From: an uncultured Candidatus Poseidoniales archaeon
Lineage (GTDB): Archaea; Thermoplasmatota; Poseidoniia; Poseidoniales; Thalassarchaeaceae
Reading direction: 5' to 3'
Length of the DNA stretch: 64,000 bases
Assembly: GCA_902511005.1 (NCBI GenBank)
Contig: CABXDN010000003.1
Span: 90,735 to 154,734, forward strand
Shown: one piece after another, positions 8,549 to 17,133 of the stretch
Layout: each line of letters opens with the position of its first letter
Position numbering within the stretch: position 1 is the first letter of the stretch
The notes under the pieces: model-generated
The model's database searches: none
What the model was told of the DNA's origin: nothing
What the model saw: the letters and a program-made list of their open reading frames with translations, nothing else
Made by a program: the position numbers and the translations under genes

Positions 8549-8974
8549 ATGTTAGGTCTAGTCGTGAGCGAAGGGGAGGGGCCTGATTGGCGGACATATT
8601 TTTCTCTTGGATCCATACTAATTCTCAATACGATATTCCTTAAGATTTCATTTCAAGGCCCTTGGGAATCTCACTCATTTACCTTAGGTGTTTCCGGCCT
8701 AGTTGGTCTAACTCTGATTTATGTTTCTTGGTACAGATTTATCTTCAAAAGACGCGGTTTAGTGCCTTGGTTAGACCTTTGGCAGAATCCTAAATCCGCA
8801 GCACAAAAAGAACTGTTTGCATCCTTCATATTTGTACTATTGGCATATGTTCTCGGAATAGACCGATTATTTTTTCCCGAACCAACATCTTTGATTCTTT
8901 CATTGATTGGATTGTTAATGATGATTCAATCCTTATATGTGCTATTGAGTGTTAGCGTTTTATCTGATAATTGA
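8549..8974 (+). CDS. Small integral membrane protein, unknown function
   Basis: 141 residues with four predicted transmembrane stretches (about 18-35, 44-62, 88-104, 112-136) and short polar linkers; a basic loop 'FKRRG' follows the second helix. No family recognised. The start at 8549 lies nine bases from the divergent GNAT gene. Its stop abuts the converging RNase HI gene. Confidence 0.6.
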   Translation: MLGLVVSEGEGPDWRTYFSLGSILILNTIFLKISFQGPWESHSFTLGVSGLVGLTLIYVSWYRFIFKRRGLVPWLDLWQNPKSAAQKELFASFIFVLLAYVLGIDRLFFPEPTSLILSLIGLLMMIQSLYVLLSVSVLSDN

Positions 8975-9514
8975 CTATCTCTGCCCCGGTTTCCAGAATT
9001 GTACTGGCAACGGTTCTCGTCCTTGCATTGCACGGAATGCTAAATGATCAGCTCTTTCATTCCACCGATGCCCTCTATGTGCTCTAACATGATCATGAGT
9101 TAAATTACGGAAAGATGAAACTTCTATCCAGAGTTTTTGAACATGTAACGCCAATTCTTTATTCGCCTTAGCTTTCCAAATCCCAGAGCCAATATTTAAT
9201 GCATATTGTGAATCTCCTCTGATGACTGCATTTGTATCGCTACCTTCGATTATTAACCACTTTAATGCATGAGCGAGTGCACACAATTCAGCCGTATTAT
9301 TCGAACCGACCTCTGCTCCGATAAATTCTTTTGAATTATTTTCAGTAATAACTTTACCACTCTTTTCAATTATTATTTCACCTTGTCCTTTCCCTAGTCC
9401 GGTGTCTCCGATAACTACACAAAACCCCCAACCCGCAGGTGTTTGAGAAGTGACATTTTTATTTTCTTCACAAGATCCATCAACATAAATAGAGATCTTT
9501 TCTGAAGAAGTCAT
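8975..9514 (-). CDS. rnhA: Ribonuclease HI
   Basis: Degrades the RNA strand of RNA-DNA hybrids. All catalytic acids of the RNase H fold can be placed: Asp12 ('IYVDGSC'), Glu76 ('NNTAEL'), Asp101 ('IRGDSQY') and Asp156 ('NERADHLA'), with the flexible-loop histidine in 'AHRGHRWNERAD'. At 179 residues it is a little longer than the E. coli enzyme because of an insertion at about 38-70. It starts only three bases downstream of gcvH, so the pair is probably co-transcribed. Type 1 RNase H is less general in archaea than type 2. Confidence 0.9.
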   Translation of the reverse strand: MTSSEKISIYVDGSCEENKNVTSQTPAGWGFCVVIGDTGLGKGQGEIIIEKSGKVITENNSKEFIGAEVGSNNTAELCALAHALKWLIIEGSDTNAVIRGDSQYALNIGSGIWKAKANKELALHVQKLWIEVSSFRNLTHDHVRAHRGHRWNERADHLAFRAMQGREPLPVQFWKPGQR

Positions 9515-9517
9515 TAC

Positions 9518-9901
9518 TTATTCCTCGACCAGAGACTTGTATGAAGCAGCATCGAGCAAAGCGTCTAGCTCTCCCATATCTCCAACAGTCATCTTACAAA
9601 TCCAGCCTTCTCCATATGGGTCTGTATTAACAGTCTCCGGAGCATCTTCTAGTTCTTCATTTACCTCAATAACTTCTCCAGAAATAGGTGCGTATATTTC
9701 ACTAACAGATTTTACAGATTCCACACTTGCAAACGATTCCATCGAACTTACGTTTACTCCAACCTCTGGTAGTTCAACCCAGACGACATCAGTCAATGCA
9801 TTCTGTGCGTAATCAGTTATTCCAACAGTTATTTCATTCCCTTCTAATCGTATCCATTCGTGTTCTTTTGTATAAATCAGTCCCTCGGGCACTTCGGTCA
9901 T
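9518..9901 (-). CDS. gcvH: Glycine cleavage system H protein
   Basis: Lipoyl carrier protein of the glycine cleavage system, shuttling the aminomethyl group between P, T and L proteins. 127 residues; the lipoylated lysine is Lys64 in 'SVESVKSVSE', followed by the usual 'IYAPISGEVIEVNEEL' hairpin. N-terminal 'YTKEHEWIRLEG' is typical of the family. The other gcv genes are not in this window, so the H protein is encoded away from its partners here, next to rnhA. H proteins can also serve as lipoyl relay carriers. Confidence 0.95.
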   Translation of the reverse strand: MTEVPEGLIYTKEHEWIRLEGNEITVGITDYAQNALTDVVWVELPEVGVNVSSMESFASVESVKSVSEIYAPISGEVIEVNEELEDAPETVNTDPYGEGWICKMTVGDMGELDALLDAASYKSLVEE

Positions 9902-9952
9902 GGTAATCTCCAGCCTCTACGATGAGAATCAGAGAGTCAAGTTTTCGCTTCG

Positions 9953-10348
9953 CTATTCTTCTTCATCTAGAGTAATTTCTAGATGTTCTTTTTCCATTTT
10001 CGACCAACCTGAGCCCATACTATCCCCGCTTGCTTCTAATTGTTCTTGCTTCAATCGAGATCTCATATCGTCTTCCTTTTCCCTACTGATCCATCTATCT
10101 AAGAACGCGCCTTCATGTTCCTTGTCTCTAGAGAAATGCATTACAGAGAGCAAAATAATACCAATTAAAGAAATAAAAGGGAATATTAAAGCGTAATCAT
10201 TCCTGTCTATGCAAATATTTTTTCCACAATCAAGAATTTGAATTAATCCTTCAGAGATAGCCAAAGCTGTCATTAAAACAAAGGCCGACGTAACCCCAAT
10301 CAGAACTCTTTGAATTCGGTTTGCAGGCGAATCCAAATAAATCACCAT
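9953..10348 (-). CDS. Small membrane protein with cytosolic acidic tail
   Basis: 131 residues. Two hydrophobic segments (about 14-36 and 52-68) flank a loop containing two cysteines ('LDCGKNICID'). The C-terminal half (70-131) is highly charged and predicted helical, ending in acidic residues. No family recognised. It lies between gcvH and the NTPase gene, all on the minus strand, without overlap. Confidence 0.55.
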   Translation of the reverse strand: MVIYLDSPANRIQRVLIGVTSAFVLMTALAISEGLIQILDCGKNICIDRNDYALIFPFISLIGIILLSVMHFSRDKEHEGAFLDRWISREKEDDMRSRLKQEQLEASGDSMGSGWSKMEKEHLEITLDEEE

Positions 10349-10383
10349 TCAAAGAAATATGTTGGCTGATTCATTAAAATTTT

Positions 10384-10944
10384 TCACTCCAACAGTTTAT
10401 GAATTTTATATGGCAATAAAGCTCGATTAACTGGTGTGACTTCGAGAACTCTACCATCATCTCTTCTTCGTATATCTTGTAAAAGTGGATGGCGACTTTT
10501 TTTATGCAAGGTCATTAAAGTTGGCTTATCATGTTCTAAAGCCGCACGAACAGCAGCAACAAAAGCTTCACTTTCTACAGAAAATTTACCTACTTCATCA
10601 ATAACTAATACTTCACATTCATCTAATGCTTCAAGTATTGCAGGGACAGCGACTCTATCTAGTTCGGTAGGGTCTATTCCGTACCCCAAGATTCTATTCC
10701 TGGAGTCTATGTTGCGATGTGCAATTACTCCTTTTTCACCCGTCCTAACATTTACACAGGCATAGCCTACACGTTCACCGTTTTCTACGATAGCTTCTGT
10801 TTGAACACCTCCGATGATATCTTTATACATTTTTCTAGAATTATTCTTTCTTTCTTCCTGTACCATTTGTATTACTTTCTGTAAAACAGCAGACTTCCCT
10901 GATCTTGGGAGACCAGTGATACCAATTTTCGGATATATGCCCAT
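10384..10944 (-). CDS. THEP1-type nucleoside-triphosphatase
   Basis: P-loop NTPase of the THEP1 family (archaeal/eukaryotic nucleotide phosphatases). The Walker A motif is at the extreme N terminus ('GLPRSGKS', residues 11-18), and Walker B is 'VLVIDEVGKFS', a THEP1 signature. The conserved 'TLHKKSRHPL' block follows. ATG 10944 is preferred over an in-frame upstream start at 10998 because it places the P-loop at the normal distance and gives 186 residues, the family length. The physiological substrate is not settled for the family. Confidence 0.85.
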   Translation of the reverse strand: MGIYPKIGITGLPRSGKSAVLQKVIQMVQEERKNNSRKMYKDIIGGVQTEAIVENGERVGYACVNVRTGEKGVIAHRNIDSRNRILGYGIDPTELDRVAVPAILEALDECEVLVIDEVGKFSVESEAFVAAVRAALEHDKPTLMTLHKKSRHPLLQDIRRRDDGRVLEVTPVNRALLPYKIHKLLE

Positions 10945-11095
10945 AATTATGCCTTCACTTGTATGCTTTCGGACGCAATACGGTTTCACCGAGGTCAAGC
11001 GTACGTATTAATGGGTTTGGGCATTTACAGTCAAAAAAACCGAAGAATGGAAAATAATTACCGGAAACCGCAAACAATGTTTCCGAATTATGTTA

Positions 11096-13063
11096 TTACG
11101 CCGTCATTGAACGGATATTGTTCGGTTTAGGGAAAGGTAGATTCTCTATTTCATAATTATTTACGTTATTATTGGCAGCCCATGCGCGTGACCAAAGATC
11201 TAGAGTTTCTGAATTTAGATGCACAGATAACCAATTTAATCCTTTATCAACAGACCCGTGTTCTTCTGATATTCGTTCTAGAACTTCAGCGGGTAATTCT
11301 AGGAAATTAACAGAATTACCTAGTACACAGTCGGAAGGAACTACTGCCCATCTCAATCTTCTCTCTAATTGAGCATTAACAATTGCTTGACATGCAAGTC
11401 TTGGCTGTCCTTTGGGGCGTATTGGCCCTACCCATTTAGCTTGAGTTCTTTGAACAGAATCATCTTTAATCCCACTAACATATGCTGGGTGCACTATGCT
11501 AATATCTTCGCCATTTGTTGAGAAATGAGTCCCTCTAATGAAAGGAGTCCCTCTTGACCCTGATTTCCAATTTATTATATCGTCAGACCAATTAGTTTGG
11601 TCAATTTCCCCAACTCTTACTCTTATTGGTTTTCCAGTAGGATTTAGCCAATTATTTTCTTCAGATAATCTTGGCTGCTCAGCTAATTCTGTAATTGCTC
11701 TAACAACTCTTCTCCTATCGTAAGTATCGCGAGGCATACGAGGAACAGCCCAATTCCCATCAGTCCAGCCTTTCCATGATTCGCGTTCCATATCGAAGGT
11801 CGGAACATTGTTAGCAAGTCCATTTTGAGGAGTAACTTCGTTAGTTTGTAGAGGCCCGAAACTAGTCATTTTTTGTGTTTCGCCACCTTTACTTATTCCG
11901 ATAACCAAAACTCCTTGAGATACACCAGGGAAGATTCTTTGATTTTCAGGGAACGACCATGAAGAGGACCAGCTATTGCTTTCAACCATTAGTTTCCTGA
12001 GAGGAATACTACTTTTTTCGCGTAATAGAGAATCAGGAACAATCATTCTCACACGACCATCCTTTCTAACAAGTTGAATCCCTCTTTCTAAGAATAATCG
12101 ATATAGATTGACATTTCCTCTTAGGGTTGAGAATCTCCTACTGCCATCTTTGTTTGTAGTGTTTCTTAATTGCCGAGATAACTCCTTTCTCAAACCACTA
12201 CCGTCGGGATGACCTCTAAATCGATCTTTTATCCTCAGCCAAGGTGGTCTGCAAACAAGTAATCCGGGTTTATCTTCCCATGGCCACTCTCCTCTTAATG
12301 CATCACCACAACGAACCGTTTGAGTCAGAATCTTTTCAGCTGCCTTTCTGCCAATTTTCCCAGCGTCTCCTTTGCCATCTAAGTCAACTAGGTCACAACG
12401 AGATAATGCAATCAGAATTCTTCTACGAGCACACTTAATTGCAATTTCAGAATTATCCAACAGTTGTAAACCATTAAGTAAAAACAATGTATCTTTCTTT
12501 CTTTCTTCATCAGTAAATTTCTCGCTTCTCTCGGAATGAATTCTAATTAATCTAGCAGCAAAAACTCCTGCACCTACAGAAGGATCGGCGAAAGGTATTG
12601 ATATCCCAGTGCGTGTTTGTAAATTATCTGAGTTATTTTCAGATTTTTCACTCTGATCTTCTGTAACATCTTGGTTGAACTTTTGTGCATAAGCCCTAAA
12701 TCCAGGGGGTAAAGCAGATAATGATAGTGTTGCCGAAGGCTCTTTAGAAACTTCTTCACGAGTATTCTTCAATTCATCAGAAAGAATAGCTTCTGCAAAT
12801 TTCGCAGGTGTGGCATATGCGCCTCTTGGAGAGCGACCATCGCTTTCAGCTTCATTTCGCGCTAGAAGATGATCTAGAACCGCCCCAGGGTCAGAAAGTA
12901 ATCCTGCCGGTAAAGTCGGCCAATGATTTGGTAATGTGGCAGCAATAGGAATTCCGTGACGAGTTGCTTCCTCCCACGAATCTAACCATGTTTCAAGTTG
13001 TTCAATCCTATCGGAACACTCTCTGTCAAGCCTAGCGTACCAACCGGATGCATCACTAACCAT
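11096..13063 (-). CDS. N6-adenine DNA methylase-like protein with altered motif IV (RPPW)
   Basis: Resembles type II/IIG gamma-class adenine methylases: 'GAYATPAKFAEAIL' target-entry motif, SAM motif I 'FADPSVGAGVFAARL', and a C-terminal TaqI-like specificity region ('TPFIRGTHFSTNG', ending 'IENLPFPKPN'). The catalytic motif, normally NPPW/NPPY, reads 'LLVCRPPWLRIKD' with Arg in place of Asn (codons 12239-12250), so adenine methylation as usually understood may be lost. No nuclease domain is visible. An upstream in-frame ATG at 13201 would overlap the previous gene by 64 bases; ATG 13063 avoids this but leaves a 74-base gap, so the start is uncertain. It pairs with the coiled-coil gene upstream. 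Could be a defence, modification or nucleic-acid-binding protein. Confidence 0.7.
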   Translation of the reverse strand: MVSDASGWYARLDRECSDRIEQLETWLDSWEEATRHGIPIAATLPNHWPTLPAGLLSDPGAVLDHLLARNEAESDGRSPRGAYATPAKFAEAILSDELKNTREEVSKEPSATLSLSALPPGFRAYAQKFNQDVTEDQSEKSENNSDNLQTRTGISIPFADPSVGAGVFAARLIRIHSERSEKFTDEERKKDTLFLLNGLQLLDNSEIAIKCARRRILIALSRCDLVDLDGKGDAGKIGRKAAEKILTQTVRCGDALRGEWPWEDKPGLLVCRPPWLRIKDRFRGHPDGSGLRKELSRQLRNTTNKDGSRRFSTLRGNVNLYRLFLERGIQLVRKDGRVRMIVPDSLLREKSSIPLRKLMVESNSWSSSWSFPENQRIFPGVSQGVLVIGISKGGETQKMTSFGPLQTNEVTPQNGLANNVPTFDMERESWKGWTDGNWAVPRMPRDTYDRRRVVRAITELAEQPRLSEENNWLNPTGKPIRVRVGEIDQTNWSDDIINWKSGSRGTPFIRGTHFSTNGEDISIVHPAYVSGIKDDSVQRTQAKWVGPIRPKGQPRLACQAIVNAQLERRLRWAVVPSDCVLGNSVNFLELPAEVLERISEEHGSVDKGLNWLSVHLNSETLDLWSRAWAANNNVNNYEIENLPFPKPNNIRSMTA

Positions 13064-13137
13064 AGAAATACAGGGGAGGCGACAAGGGTCTCCTCTATGA
13101 ATGAGTCGGCTAAAATCGGTTCTCTTTCCCCACGGTT

Positions 13138-13749
13138 TTATATGTCTAAAGAAAAGTAATCTTGTTCCAACTCTATTATCATCTCTCTTTGTAATAACCA
13201 AGTAATCGCTTCATCAACTTCTTCTTCTTTGATTCCAATTGCTCCCAGTTCTTGTAATAAGGAGTTAAAATGTATAGAAATTTCTCCCCTTACTGCTAAT
13301 GATTCTAAAATATGCATTATATGTTCAGCAACTATTGCTAAAAGCGGGTCGTCTCCGAGTTCTAAATTTGTGTAGTCAACTGCCGGGAAATCAAATCTAT
13401 CTTCTGAATCCGAAGAATTTTTATTCTTTTTCTCAGTGTCATAAACATCGAAGAGATTCTTTTGATGCGGGTCGGTCCAAACAACCCCCTCTGCAATTTC
13501 TCTTTGTCTTTTGAGGCGCTTTGCTAATGTTTCTAGCCGATGCAGACGCTGTTCTAAACGTAATTTCTCTCTTCCAAGCTGCCCCTCAACCATTTGTAAC
13601 TCTTCACTAGCTCTTTCGTCCAACCACGTTGAAATATTCCATGAAGGGTCGAGTCTCAGCATAGTTTCCCAGAGTCTAGCTACAGACTCAGGAAGCGTTC
13701 TTACATCTATGCGCGGACTCCCCTCTCCGTCATCCGAAGTACTACCCAT
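13138..13749 (-). CDS. Coiled-coil / winged-helix protein, partner of methylase-like gene
   Basis: 203 residues, no named family recognised. A long charged helix (about 45-87, rich in Arg, Glu and Leu at heptad spacing) predicts a coiled coil. A polar linker rich in Asn, Ser and Asp follows. The C-terminal 70 residues ('LLAIVAEHIMHILESLAV' to 'WLLQREMIIELEQDYF') have the helix pattern of a winged helix-turn-helix ending in a beta hairpin. It lies directly upstream of the methylase-like gene on the same strand, so the two probably act together, perhaps as a DNA-recognition subunit. Confidence 0.6.
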   Translation of the reverse strand: MGSTSDDGEGSPRIDVRTLPESVARLWETMLRLDPSWNISTWLDERASEELQMVEGQLGREKLRLEQRLHRLETLAKRLKRQREIAEGVVWTDPHQKNLFDVYDTEKKNKNSSDSEDRFDFPAVDYTNLELGDDPLLAIVAEHIMHILESLAVRGEISIHFNSLLQELGAIGIKEEEVDEAITWLLQREMIIELEQDYFSLDI

Positions 13750-13847
13750 GGTAAGTTGGTTTATGGTGAACGTCTATCAAGTATCGTGTTGATAATTGTC
13801 AATTGTCCAATAGTTGGATTGATGAAGTAAAAGCATTTGCCCGACTC

Positions 13848-15032
13848 ATGGCCGAGTACCGAGTGACCGTGCTTCCAGGAGATGGAACTGGCAAAGAAGT
13901 GATCGCAGAGGCTATGCGCGTTTTATCAGTATTCGAGAAAAATAGCCCAATTTCCTTTGAAATCACTGAAATTCCCTGTGGTGGGGAATATTATCTCGAA
14001 ACAGGAAAAGAGTGGCCAGAAGGATCATTCGAACATTGTAGAGATAATTCAGATGCAATTCTTCTCGGAGCAATAGGTTGGCCGGGAGCACGTCTTCCAA
14101 ATGGCGATCTCGCTGGCGGCCAAGTAATTCTAGGGCTCAGATCAGGATTGAATCTTTATGCGAATGTACGCCCAGTTAAATTATTCCAAGGGATAAAACA
14201 TAAAGTTCATGGCGTACACAAGGATATTTGGAATTCAGATTTAGTTGATATGGTAATGATACGTGAAAATACAGAAGGACTATACCATTCGTTGTTAAGA
14301 CGCATGTCGCAAAAAGCCATTGGAGAGAAAGACGAACCAATGGTAATTGAGAAATTCCCTGGTCTTGAGGGAGAAGTTGCTTGGGATGCGCGACCTATAT
14401 CTCGAAAAGGAAGTGAACGTGTCATAAAATTTGCTTTTGATTTAGCGGAACATCGGCAAAATAAACTTGGTAAAGCACAGAAAGTCACTTGTGTCGACAA
14501 ATCAAATGTGACTAGAGGTTGTCAATTATTCCGCCAAATATTCAATGAAATAGCAGAAAATGAACACCCTAATGTTGAAATTAATCATGCATATATAGAT
14601 GCATTCACCATGTGGCTGATGCGAGATCCTGAAACCCTAGATGTAGTAGTTTTGCCAAATATGTTTGGAGATATAGCAACCGATTTAGCATCTGTTTTGC
14701 AGGGCGGAATGGGCATGGCAGGAAGTGCTAATTTAGGTCCAAAACACATGTTGTTCGAACCTGTTCACGGGTCATCACCAAAGCATGCAGGAAAAAATAC
14801 AGTCAATCCTATGGCCACACTTTCATCATTACAATTGATGTTCGAGGCTCTCGGGTTTCGTAAGAATGATTCCGATTTAGACAAATGCGCAGATATTTTG
14901 ATGCAAGCAATGGAAGAGCACTTCGCTGAGGGCGGATGTGTGACATACGATCTTGGCGGCACTGCATCTACTAGTGATGTTGGAACGGCCATTGCAAATC
15001 GTTGCGAGAAATTATTAAAAGATAGTTTCTAG
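13848..15032 (+). CDS. Isocitrate/isopropylmalate dehydrogenase family enzyme
   Basis: NAD(P)-dependent beta-decarboxylating dehydrogenase. 'VTVLPGDGTGKEV' opens the fold; 'SGLNLYANVRPVK' carries the substrate arginines; 'IRENTEGLYHS' has the phosphorylation/substrate-loop position; 'DKSNVTRG' and 'HAYIDAFTMWLMRDP' hold the catalytic Lys and Asp; 'VLPNMFGDIATDL' the metal Asp; 'EPVHGSSPKHAGK' the cofactor loop. 394 residues from ATG 13848; an in-frame TTG at 13803 is less likely. The family includes LeuB, isocitrate, homoisocitrate and tartrate dehydrogenases. No leuCD genes are nearby, so specificity is open. It is convergent with the pantothenate-pathway gene, overlapping by four bases. Confidence 0.85.
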   Translation: MAEYRVTVLPGDGTGKEVIAEAMRVLSVFEKNSPISFEITEIPCGGEYYLETGKEWPEGSFEHCRDNSDAILLGAIGWPGARLPNGDLAGGQVILGLRSGLNLYANVRPVKLFQGIKHKVHGVHKDIWNSDLVDMVMIRENTEGLYHSLLRRMSQKAIGEKDEPMVIEKFPGLEGEVAWDARPISRKGSERVIKFAFDLAEHRQNKLGKAQKVTCVDKSNVTRGCQLFRQIFNEIAENEHPNVEINHAYIDAFTMWLMRDPETLDVVVLPNMFGDIATDLASVLQGGMGMAGSANLGPKHMLFEPVHGSSPKHAGKNTVNPMATLSSLQLMFEALGFRKNDSDLDKCADILMQAMEEHFAEGGCVTYDLGGTASTSDVGTAIANRCEKLLKDSF

Positions 15033-15814
15033 ATTGTTCTACTATTCTTTGCAATAATTTCTAAAGCCTCATTTAGAATGCCATTATTATTCCATTTTGT
15101 AGGCATTTGATCATTCTTAATTGTATATTCAAGTAGTAATTCAGCCGCTCTTGATATTTCATCAACGATAGTAACAGTCGCCATTTTGGCAGTTCTTGAG
15201 AGCGGATTTAAGTCAACAACTAACACTTGTTTTCCCAAATTAACTAGAGCCTCACATCTATCTCCGTCTTCGAGAGGAACTAAGATTACATCTGCTCGTT
15301 CAATCCCTTCAGCAGAGCAAACAGATCTCGGGCCATCAAGCCCTTCAATTCTCCCGTCGCCAACTTTACCAAGAATTTTGACAGACATAACTGCTGAACT
15401 CCAATCTCCCTTCCATCCTTCGGGGCTATTTTCTTGAGACAATAATTCTTTTTGTTTTTCTAAAAAAGAATTTAACTTCTCCATTCTATCTTCAGTTCTG
15501 TAGTAAATATTTACTTCTATTGGGCAATTTAGTACTGCTGCCACTCGAATAATGTTTTTTCCCGCCAATACTACTGTATTTCCATTCACAGAGATTACAG
15601 GTTTTTTCGCTGCAATTAATCTCGCCGCTACTTCTTTAATCGCTAATTTAGCAGAATCACTTGTTTTCTCTCCTAGTAAGTAGTCAAAAGCCTCTCCTCT
15701 GCCGTGTGCAATCATAGCAGAATCTGCCAGAAAACCATCTTTTGTTGCGTCGACAATTCGTTGTCTAGAAAGGAGTGAAGCCTTTCTCGGATGACTATCA
15801 GGAATATTTCCCAT
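15029..15814 (-). CDS. 4-phosphopantoate--beta-alanine ligase (archaeal)
   Basis: Archaeal phosphopantothenate synthetase, which joins 4-phosphopantoate and beta-alanine in coenzyme A biosynthesis, replacing bacterial PanC. 261 residues, the family length. Recognisable blocks are 'SHPRKASLLSRQRIVD', the glycine-rich 'KPVISVNGNTVVLAGK', 'NCPIEVNIYYRTEDRMEKL' and 'LDGPRSVCSAEGIERADVILVPLEDGDR'. The ATG overlaps the stop of nadC by one base (ATGA-type coupling), so NAD and CoA precursor genes form a translationally coupled pair. Confidence 0.88.
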   Translation of the reverse strand: MGNIPDSHPRKASLLSRQRIVDATKDGFLADSAMIAHGRGEAFDYLLGEKTSDSAKLAIKEVAARLIAAKKPVISVNGNTVVLAGKNIIRVAAVLNCPIEVNIYYRTEDRMEKLNSFLEKQKELLSQENSPEGWKGDWSSAVMSVKILGKVGDGRIEGLDGPRSVCSAEGIERADVILVPLEDGDRCEALVNLGKQVLVVDLNPLSRTAKMATVTIVDEISRAAELLLEYTIKNDQMPTKWNNNGILNEALEIIAKNSRTI

Positions 15815-16752
15815 TACCTTTCAGCCTCCTCTATAATTAGAGAAAAATCAACAGGAGGGGCACCCCTATTTACGGCAGAGGTTGATATCAAATCAACCCC
15901 ACTTTTATCCCACTTAGAAATTGAGTCAATAGAAATTCCTCCCGAACCTTCTAATATGCACCATTTTCTCAAATCTAAGGATTCTAATTTTATTATTGTA
16001 CTATTTATCTCTGCAATCTCCATATTATCCAAAAGTAACACAATAGGTTGTATATTTTCATTTCTATTTTGTAACTTCATCCACATTTTAGCAGCTGTAA
16101 TTGCCTGTTCTTCATCTTGCACTTCTACGATGATAAAACTAGAATTTTCTCTCAAGTCAATTTCAGAAATCACACGTCCAATTGTCTCAATTATACTTTC
16201 ATAATTTTTTCTAGCAGAAGCAAAGTCATTTTCTTTCAGCATCAAAGCATCTTTTCTATCTAATCTATGAGTCAACCCTCCTCCGATATGGACCGCCCAT
16301 TTGTCTAAAAGTCCCCATTCAGTTTTTCTCGTGCAAGCGATACCGATATTTTCCGAAGCCGATACCCATTTTGAAGTTGAAGTAGTAATTCCAGATAGTT
16401 TTCCCAATATGTTCAATAATACTCTTTCAATTTTTAGTATCTCAGACGAATCTCCATTTATCAGTAGTACAATATCTCTAGGCTCCACCCTGCCGCCTTC
16501 TTCTACAGCCCATTGTAAAGAACAATTATTTGTATAATTTTGAATTAATCTATCAATTACCAAATGTCCGCAAAGAACCCCGATTTCTTTTGCAATAACT
16601 TTGGCATTGACTATTCGGGGTACTATATCTTCACCACTCCTATCGTCTGCAATCATTGTTTCAATCCAGCGATCAATTGAATTAACGAAGAGTTCAGTTG
16701 GAATACCTTGTTCTACCAACAACCGCGACCTGTCATGGGGTAGTGCTGCCAC
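15814..16752 (-). CDS. nadC: Nicotinate-nucleotide pyrophosphorylase (quinolinate PRTase)
   Basis: Converts quinolinate and PRPP to nicotinate mononucleotide in de novo NAD synthesis. 312 residues. The diagnostic region is 'LSGITTSTSKWV', 'ACTRKTEWGLLDKWAVHIGGGLTHR' in part, and 'LMLKENDF', which contain the quinolinate- and PRPP-binding Arg/Lys/His residues; the barrel strand 'IVLLLDNM' and 'LEGSGGIS' complete the site. It is longer than typical (about 280), with an N-terminal extension. It is first in the coupled pair with the phosphopantothenate gene. nadA and nadB are not in the window. Confidence 0.9.
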   Translation of the reverse strand: MAALPHDRSRLLVEQGIPTELFVNSIDRWIETMIADDRSGEDIVPRIVNAKVIAKEIGVLCGHLVIDRLIQNYTNNCSLQWAVEEGGRVEPRDIVLLINGDSSEILKIERVLLNILGKLSGITTSTSKWVSASENIGIACTRKTEWGLLDKWAVHIGGGLTHRLDRKDALMLKENDFASARKNYESIIETIGRVISEIDLRENSSFIIVEVQDEEQAITAAKMWMKLQNRNENIQPIVLLLDNMEIAEINSTIIKLESLDLRKWCILEGSGGISIDSISKWDKSGVDLISTSAVNRGAPPVDFSLIIEEAER

Positions 16753-16837
16753 AGTATCCCGTGCCTAACACCTCTCTTCAAACGTCCGAAACACCAATTC
16801 ATCCAATAATTACTAGAAATTGAAATTTTTATATTGA

Positions 16838-17089
16838 TTATTCTTCATTGATTGCATTCAAAGTAGATTCGATAGCGCCTAGACAGGCTAATAGATCATC
16901 AACAGTAGAGCGGACGTTTCCAAGAGATTTTCCTACCACAAGAATTCTTAATTCCCATATATTGTTAACTTCTATAATTTCAGCATTAAATGTATGTGGG
17001 TCATCAGCCGAAATCCCTGCTAATAATGCTTCAGCCCGGCTTTTAGAACCTGACCAAACCAGAGTCGTGGAAACTTTACTCATAGACAC
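16838..17089 (-). CDS. pcc1: KEOPS complex Pcc1-like subunit
   Basis: 83 residues with the small alpha/beta Pcc1 fold: a strand-rich first half ('STTLVWSGSKSRAEALLAGISAD', 'AEIIEVNN', 'WELRILVVGKS') then the signature C-terminal helices 'LGNVRSTVDDLLACLGAIEST'. Pcc1 is the dimerisation subunit of KEOPS, which completes the t6A modification of ANN-decoding tRNAs. The Sua5-family enzyme of the same pathway is encoded at 52.2-52.8 kb. No other KEOPS genes are adjacent. Family assignment rests on pattern and length, so it is moderately secure. Confidence 0.72.
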   Translation of the reverse strand: MSMSKVSTTLVWSGSKSRAEALLAGISADDPHTFNAEIIEVNNIWELRILVVGKSLGNVRSTVDDLLACLGAIESTLNAINEE

Positions 17090-17133
17090 CCGAACACCCT
17101 AACACATATGTTTCCTCTTGTGTACCGATTTAC

